From positions 868,001-932,000 of the forward strand of contig NZ_LN879456.1 of assembly GCF_001403615.1 (NCBI RefSeq): 64,000 nucleotides of DNA. The letters run 5' to 3'. Below are positions 61,186 through 64,000 of this stretch, piece by piece (position 1 is the first letter of the stretch; each line of letters begins with the position of its first letter). The notes beneath the pieces were generated by a model. It worked only from the letters and a program-made list of their open reading frames with translations. It was not told the DNA's origin and did no database searches. The translations under genes were made by a program, and so were the position numbers. Source of the DNA: Desnuesiella massiliensis. GTDB lineage: Bacteria > Bacillota > Clostridia > Clostridiales > Clostridiaceae.

Positions 61186-62823
61186 TTATTTTTTTAGGAG
61201 TATTGTAACTATGTCTTTAAAAATTGGTGCTGCCGTATTTCCTCCATACATTCCTTGGGCATCGATATCTTTTACAAAGATAACCATGGAATAATACTTA
61301 TCTTTTATCTTAAAAAATCCTATAAACCATCCATCAGAATGCTTTTCTCTCTTTTCTTTACCATCTTTATCTTTTATATAATCTATCCTCTCAGTAGTTC
61401 CAGTCTTCCCGCCTATTTCTACACCAGGGATGGAGGCATTTTTTCCAGTACCCTCATTTACAACCTTTATCATTTGATCTTTCATAGTACTAGCGGTAGT
61501 TTTTTTCATAATCTGTTTTTTTTCTGTATTAAATACTTTTATTTCTTTATTATTTATATCTACTAAGGCATCAGTAATATAAGGCTTTACATAGGTACCG
61601 CCATTTACTATTGTATTTACAATATTTATGGCCTGTAGAGGCGATATAAGCATATTTTGTCCCATGGATAAGAACCTAGGGCCATCCTCATAGATAGCTG
61701 GCTCCCTATACTCTCCTTTTACCTCCTTATCTCCTTTAAAATTAAGAACCTTATCAAATAATCCCTCTGCCTTTGCATAACTTAGTATATTGTCCCACCC
61801 AACTTTTTTACCCACTTGTGCAAAGACATTATTGCAGGAAACCTTTAATGCTTCCTCTATAGTAATGTTACCGTGAGGCTCCTTGCATAAAGAGTCCTTA
61901 TGGACTTCGCAAAGAAACTTTTCATTTAAAGAAACTTTTTTTGTATCCAAGGCTGCTGTCTCAACTAACAATTTAAAAATTGAACCAGGAACATAACCAT
62001 TAGCCGTACCAGACCCTAAAATTATATTTGGATTTTTATGGTCTCTTTGAGTTAAAACTTTTATTTTTCCTGTATCAGATTCTAATATAACTACTCCAAT
62101 TTCACTTAATAATTTATATTTTTCTTCATTTAATATATTGTTTACTTTTTCCTGTAAATCTTGATCTAAAGTCAATCTTAAGTTCACATTCTTTTCAGGT
62201 ATGGCATAGTTTTTATTCTTAATATTTCCATCCTCATCCCTTTCAAAGACTATGTTTGTGGGTTTATTCTTCTTTAAGGTCTCTAAAATCAAATTTGCAG
62301 AAGTGTTTGTGGAGTCTAAATTATCTAAGTTTGATATGATATTTTGTATTTTCCAGGCTTCGCTTTTATTAGTTTCTGAATAGATATATAGATATATACC
62401 ATTCACATTTTTTATTTCCATCAGCTTATTAAAAGTTTCTTCATCTACATTCCATTTTATTTTTTCACTGACTGTGCTACTAATCACATTAGTTATATCA
62501 TAGTCTCTGCTATAGTTTCTTAGTATATAGGTCAGTGCAAATATTTTATCTAATGGAGTATTAGAATTGTATCGTTTAAAAATATAAGGATCTATTTCAA
62601 CAATAAACCTATTTTTGTATTTCATTAAGTCTTTTCCCGTTGAATCTAAAATTAAATAGTTTAATTCACTTATATTTCTTTCAATTCTGTATTGAGAATT
62701 AGCTATGGACGTTAATTTTTCTGAATTTACATACTGGATTGTTACAATTCTATATATCAGTAACAAAAATATACAAATATAAAAGATGAAAACTATATGA
62801 TTTCTCTTCTTTAATGAACACAT
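61186..62823 (-). CDS. Class B penicillin-binding protein (transpeptidase)
   Basis: 545 aa. Single N-terminal membrane anchor (HIVFIFYICIFLLLIYRIV), a PBP dimer-like part, then the transpeptidase domain with SxxK in PGSIFK, SxN in VSCNNVF and KTG in GGKTGTTE. Shorter than typical PBP2/SpoVD and without PASTA domains. Between sigK and udk, so a sporulation-linked cell-wall role is possible but not shown. GGGGTG upstream. Confidence 0.92.
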   Translation of the reverse strand: MCSLKKRNHIVFIFYICIFLLLIYRIVTIQYVNSEKLTSIANSQYRIERNISELNYLILDSTGKDLMKYKNRFIVEIDPYIFKRYNSNTPLDKIFALTYILRNYSRDYDITNVISSTVSEKIKWNVDEETFNKLMEIKNVNGIYLYIYSETNKSEAWKIQNIISNLDNLDSTNTSANLILETLKKNKPTNIVFERDEDGNIKNKNYAIPEKNVNLRLTLDQDLQEKVNNILNEEKYKLLSEIGVVILESDTGKIKVLTQRDHKNPNIILGSGTANGYVPGSIFKLLVETAALDTKKVSLNEKFLCEVHKDSLCKEPHGNITIEEALKVSCNNVFAQVGKKVGWDNILSYAKAEGLFDKVLNFKGDKEVKGEYREPAIYEDGPRFLSMGQNMLISPLQAINIVNTIVNGGTYVKPYITDALVDINNKEIKVFNTEKKQIMKKTTASTMKDQMIKVVNEGTGKNASIPGVEIGGKTGTTERIDYIKDKDGKEKREKHSDGWFIGFFKIKDKYYSMVIFVKDIDAQGMYGGNTAAPIFKDIVTILLKK

Positions 62824-62943
62824 AATAAAACACCCCTTCTGCTAAATTCTAGCCTTTTATAGGCTGTTTTATTCTGTGCCTAAAAGTTTTATACATAAGA
62901 AACCTATTTGTAACACCTTAGTGAGAGTTTATTGTAAAATAAA

Positions 62944-62976
62944 AAACACCAAGGTAAAACTTTTTCCTTGATGTTT
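62944..62976 (-). terminator. Terminator of udk
   Basis: AAACACCAAGG / CCTTGATGTTT stem followed on the minus strand by TTTTTATTTTA. Confidence 0.85.
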
Positions 62977-62986
62977 AAAATCCATA

Positions 62987-63607
62987 TTATTTTTGCAATA
63001 TTTGTTTTATCTTCGCTACTATTATGTCAATAGCTACTTTATTGTGCCCACCTTCTGGAATAATTATATCTGCATATCTCTTTGTTGGCTCAATAAATTG
63101 CATATGCATAGGTCTAACTACATTTAAATATTGATTTATAACTGAATCAACAGTTCTTCCTCTTTCATTTATATCTCTTACAAGTCTCCTGATTATTCTA
63201 ACGTCAGCATCCGTATCCACATAAATCTTTATATCTAAAAGCTCTCTAATTCCTGGATCTTCTAAAATTAATATTCCTTCAACAATAATAATGTCTTTTG
63301 CTTCTACAGCTATGCTCTCTTTTTTTCTATTATGTATTTCAAAATCATATACAGGTTTTTCTATGCTTTCCCTCTGCATAAGTGACTTTAGATGGCTTAT
63401 TAATAATTCAGTATCAAAGGCCTTTGGATGGTCATAATTTATCTTGGTTCTTTCTTCATATGGAATATTACTTTGATCCTTATAATAAGAATCTTGCTCT
63501 ATCATAGCTATGCAATTTTCTTGAAACTTACTATATATTTCTTTGGCTATAGTGCTCTTACCAGAGCCTGTTCCCCCCGCAATGCCTATTAATATCGGTC
63601 TACTCAT
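62987..63607 (-). CDS. udk: Uridine kinase
   Basis: 206 aa. P-loop [91 protein letters not shown] and the C-terminal [25 protein letters not shown], all diagnostic for Udk. Phosphorylates uridine and cytidine in salvage. It abuts the U32 peptidase gene, whose stop shares a base with its start. Confidence 0.97.
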   Translation of the reverse strand: MSRPILIGIAGGTGSGKSTIAKEIYSKFQENCIAMIEQDSYYKDQSNIPYEERTKINYDHPKAFDTELLISHLKSLMQRESIEKPVYDFEIHNRKKESIAVEAKDIIIVEGILILEDPGIRELLDIKIYVDTDADVRIIRRLVRDINERGRTVDSVINQYLNVVRPMHMQFIEPTKRYADIIIPEGGHNKVAIDIIVAKIKQILQK

Positions 63608-64000
63608 TAATTTTCCCCCTTACTTTTTATAAGCATATCTTTAGGTTGTAGTTCTGTTTCAACATAAACTCTAAAAATCATCTGAGCATTTGGAGCAGAA
63701 TCTATTTTTTCCCCTTTTCCGTTCTTCATGTCCCTTAGCTCTACTTCAAAGCTTTCTCCTACAGGTCTTAAAACTTCAACCATATCCCCTTCAAACACTT
63801 TATTTCTCTGCTCTATAGTAGCAATTTTATTTTCTTTATCATAATCTTTAACTACTCCTACTATATCATAGTCTCTAACATAGGCTGAAGTATCATAGAT
63901 CTGCTTATTTGTTTCTCCAAAATAAAATCCTGTATGATATTGTCTATGGCTTACTTTCATTAAGTCTTCTAGCCATTGCCTTTTAAACTCGTATTTATCA
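63607..64000 (-). CDS. U32-family peptidase, C-terminal part (gene runs off the window)
   Basis: The frame is open to base 64000; visible residues begin [29 protein letters not shown], so the ATG at 63960 is internal and not the start. The C-terminal region with [38 protein letters not shown] is the U32 C-terminal barrel seen in YrrO/YegQ-type proteins. Such proteins act with YrrN/YegP-type partners, in collagen-type proteolysis or tRNA hydroxylation. The udk neighbour is common in Firmicutes. Confidence 0.9.
   Translation of the reverse strand, partial: DKYEFKRQWLEDLMKVSHRQYHTGFYFGETNKQIYDTSAYVRDYDIVGVVKDYDKENKIATIEQRNKVFEGDMVEVLRPVGESFEVELRDMKNGKGEKIDSAPNAQMIFRVYVETELQPKDMLIKSKGEN

Noticed and set aside
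63607..63960. Complete 117-aa gene at the right edge
   Set aside because: The frame stays open beyond its ATG to the window edge with typical U32 sequence, so it is the C-terminal part of a longer gene.

Overview
The window is an AT-rich piece of a Clostridium-type chromosome (Clostridium sensu stricto or a close relative). The right-hand 28 kb carries sporulation genes (spoIVA, spoIIGA-sigE, sigG, sigK), cell-division genes and house-keeping genes, nearly all on the minus strand. Genus level is as far as the sequence takes me; I do not assign a species.

Layout. (1) 1-4.8 kb: an AraC-type regulator with a BtrH-like C-terminal half, and a BlaI/M56 (BlaR1-like) two-gene sensor operon with a perfect operator. 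(2) 4.85-7.97 kb: a 3.1-kb DDE insertion element with about 40-bp terminal inverted repeats and an 8-bp target duplication, lying in the loop of the terminator of the next gene. (3) 8.06-8.85 kb: an arsM-like methyltransferase whose conserved arsenic-binding cysteine codon is TGA, a candidate selenocysteine codon. (4) 9-11.3 kb: gene rubble (a partly duplicated phage DnaD-like gene, DUF3791 and GNAT fragments) and an IS200-type element. (5) 11.315-21.285 kb: a roughly 10-kb integrative element in tRNA-Pro, bounded by 47-bp direct repeats, with inner arm-type repeats, a tyrosine integrase, an XRE repressor with a divergent operator, RadC-like and DUF960-like genes, a Rep-like protein and a large unrecognised protein. 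(6) 21.3-36.2 kb: a second, decayed island ending at another tRNA-Pro and carrying a broken integrase. It holds an orphan nucleotidyltransferase, a class C group II intron, a lysis-type cassette (amidase, BhlA holin, broken holin), an IS4 element, a KptA/macrodomain pair, and small enzymes and membrane proteins. (7) 36.4-64 kb: conserved core: spoIVA, gpsA, der, a PDZ/radical-SAM protein, phoU-pstB-pstB-pstA-pstC-pstS, phoR-phoB, pgeF, nrdR, ylmC-like, sigG, sigE, spoIIGA, ftsZ, ftsA, GT2, pilT, aroE, sigK, a PBP, udk and a partial U32 peptidase.

How it works together. The core half links phosphate sensing (PhoR-PhoB, with four 11-bp-phased Pho repeats in front of pstS) to phosphate import, and holds the spore-formation sigma cascade plus the Z-ring genes. 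The left half is accessory DNA collected by repeated integration at tRNA-Pro. At least three unrelated mobile elements sit in or directly after Rho-independent terminator hairpins.

Most interesting points: the UGA-containing arsM; the KptA-macrodomain pair (RNA 2'-phosphotransferase beside a fold that handles ADP-ribose products); the repeated use of terminators as insertion sites; two small genes of the tRNA-Pro element that are each interrupted at a run of seven A; and a free-standing small-peptide locus at 58.1-58.46 kb with its own promoter, a two-codon upstream ORF and a terminator. All calls come from reading the sequence; no database search was run.
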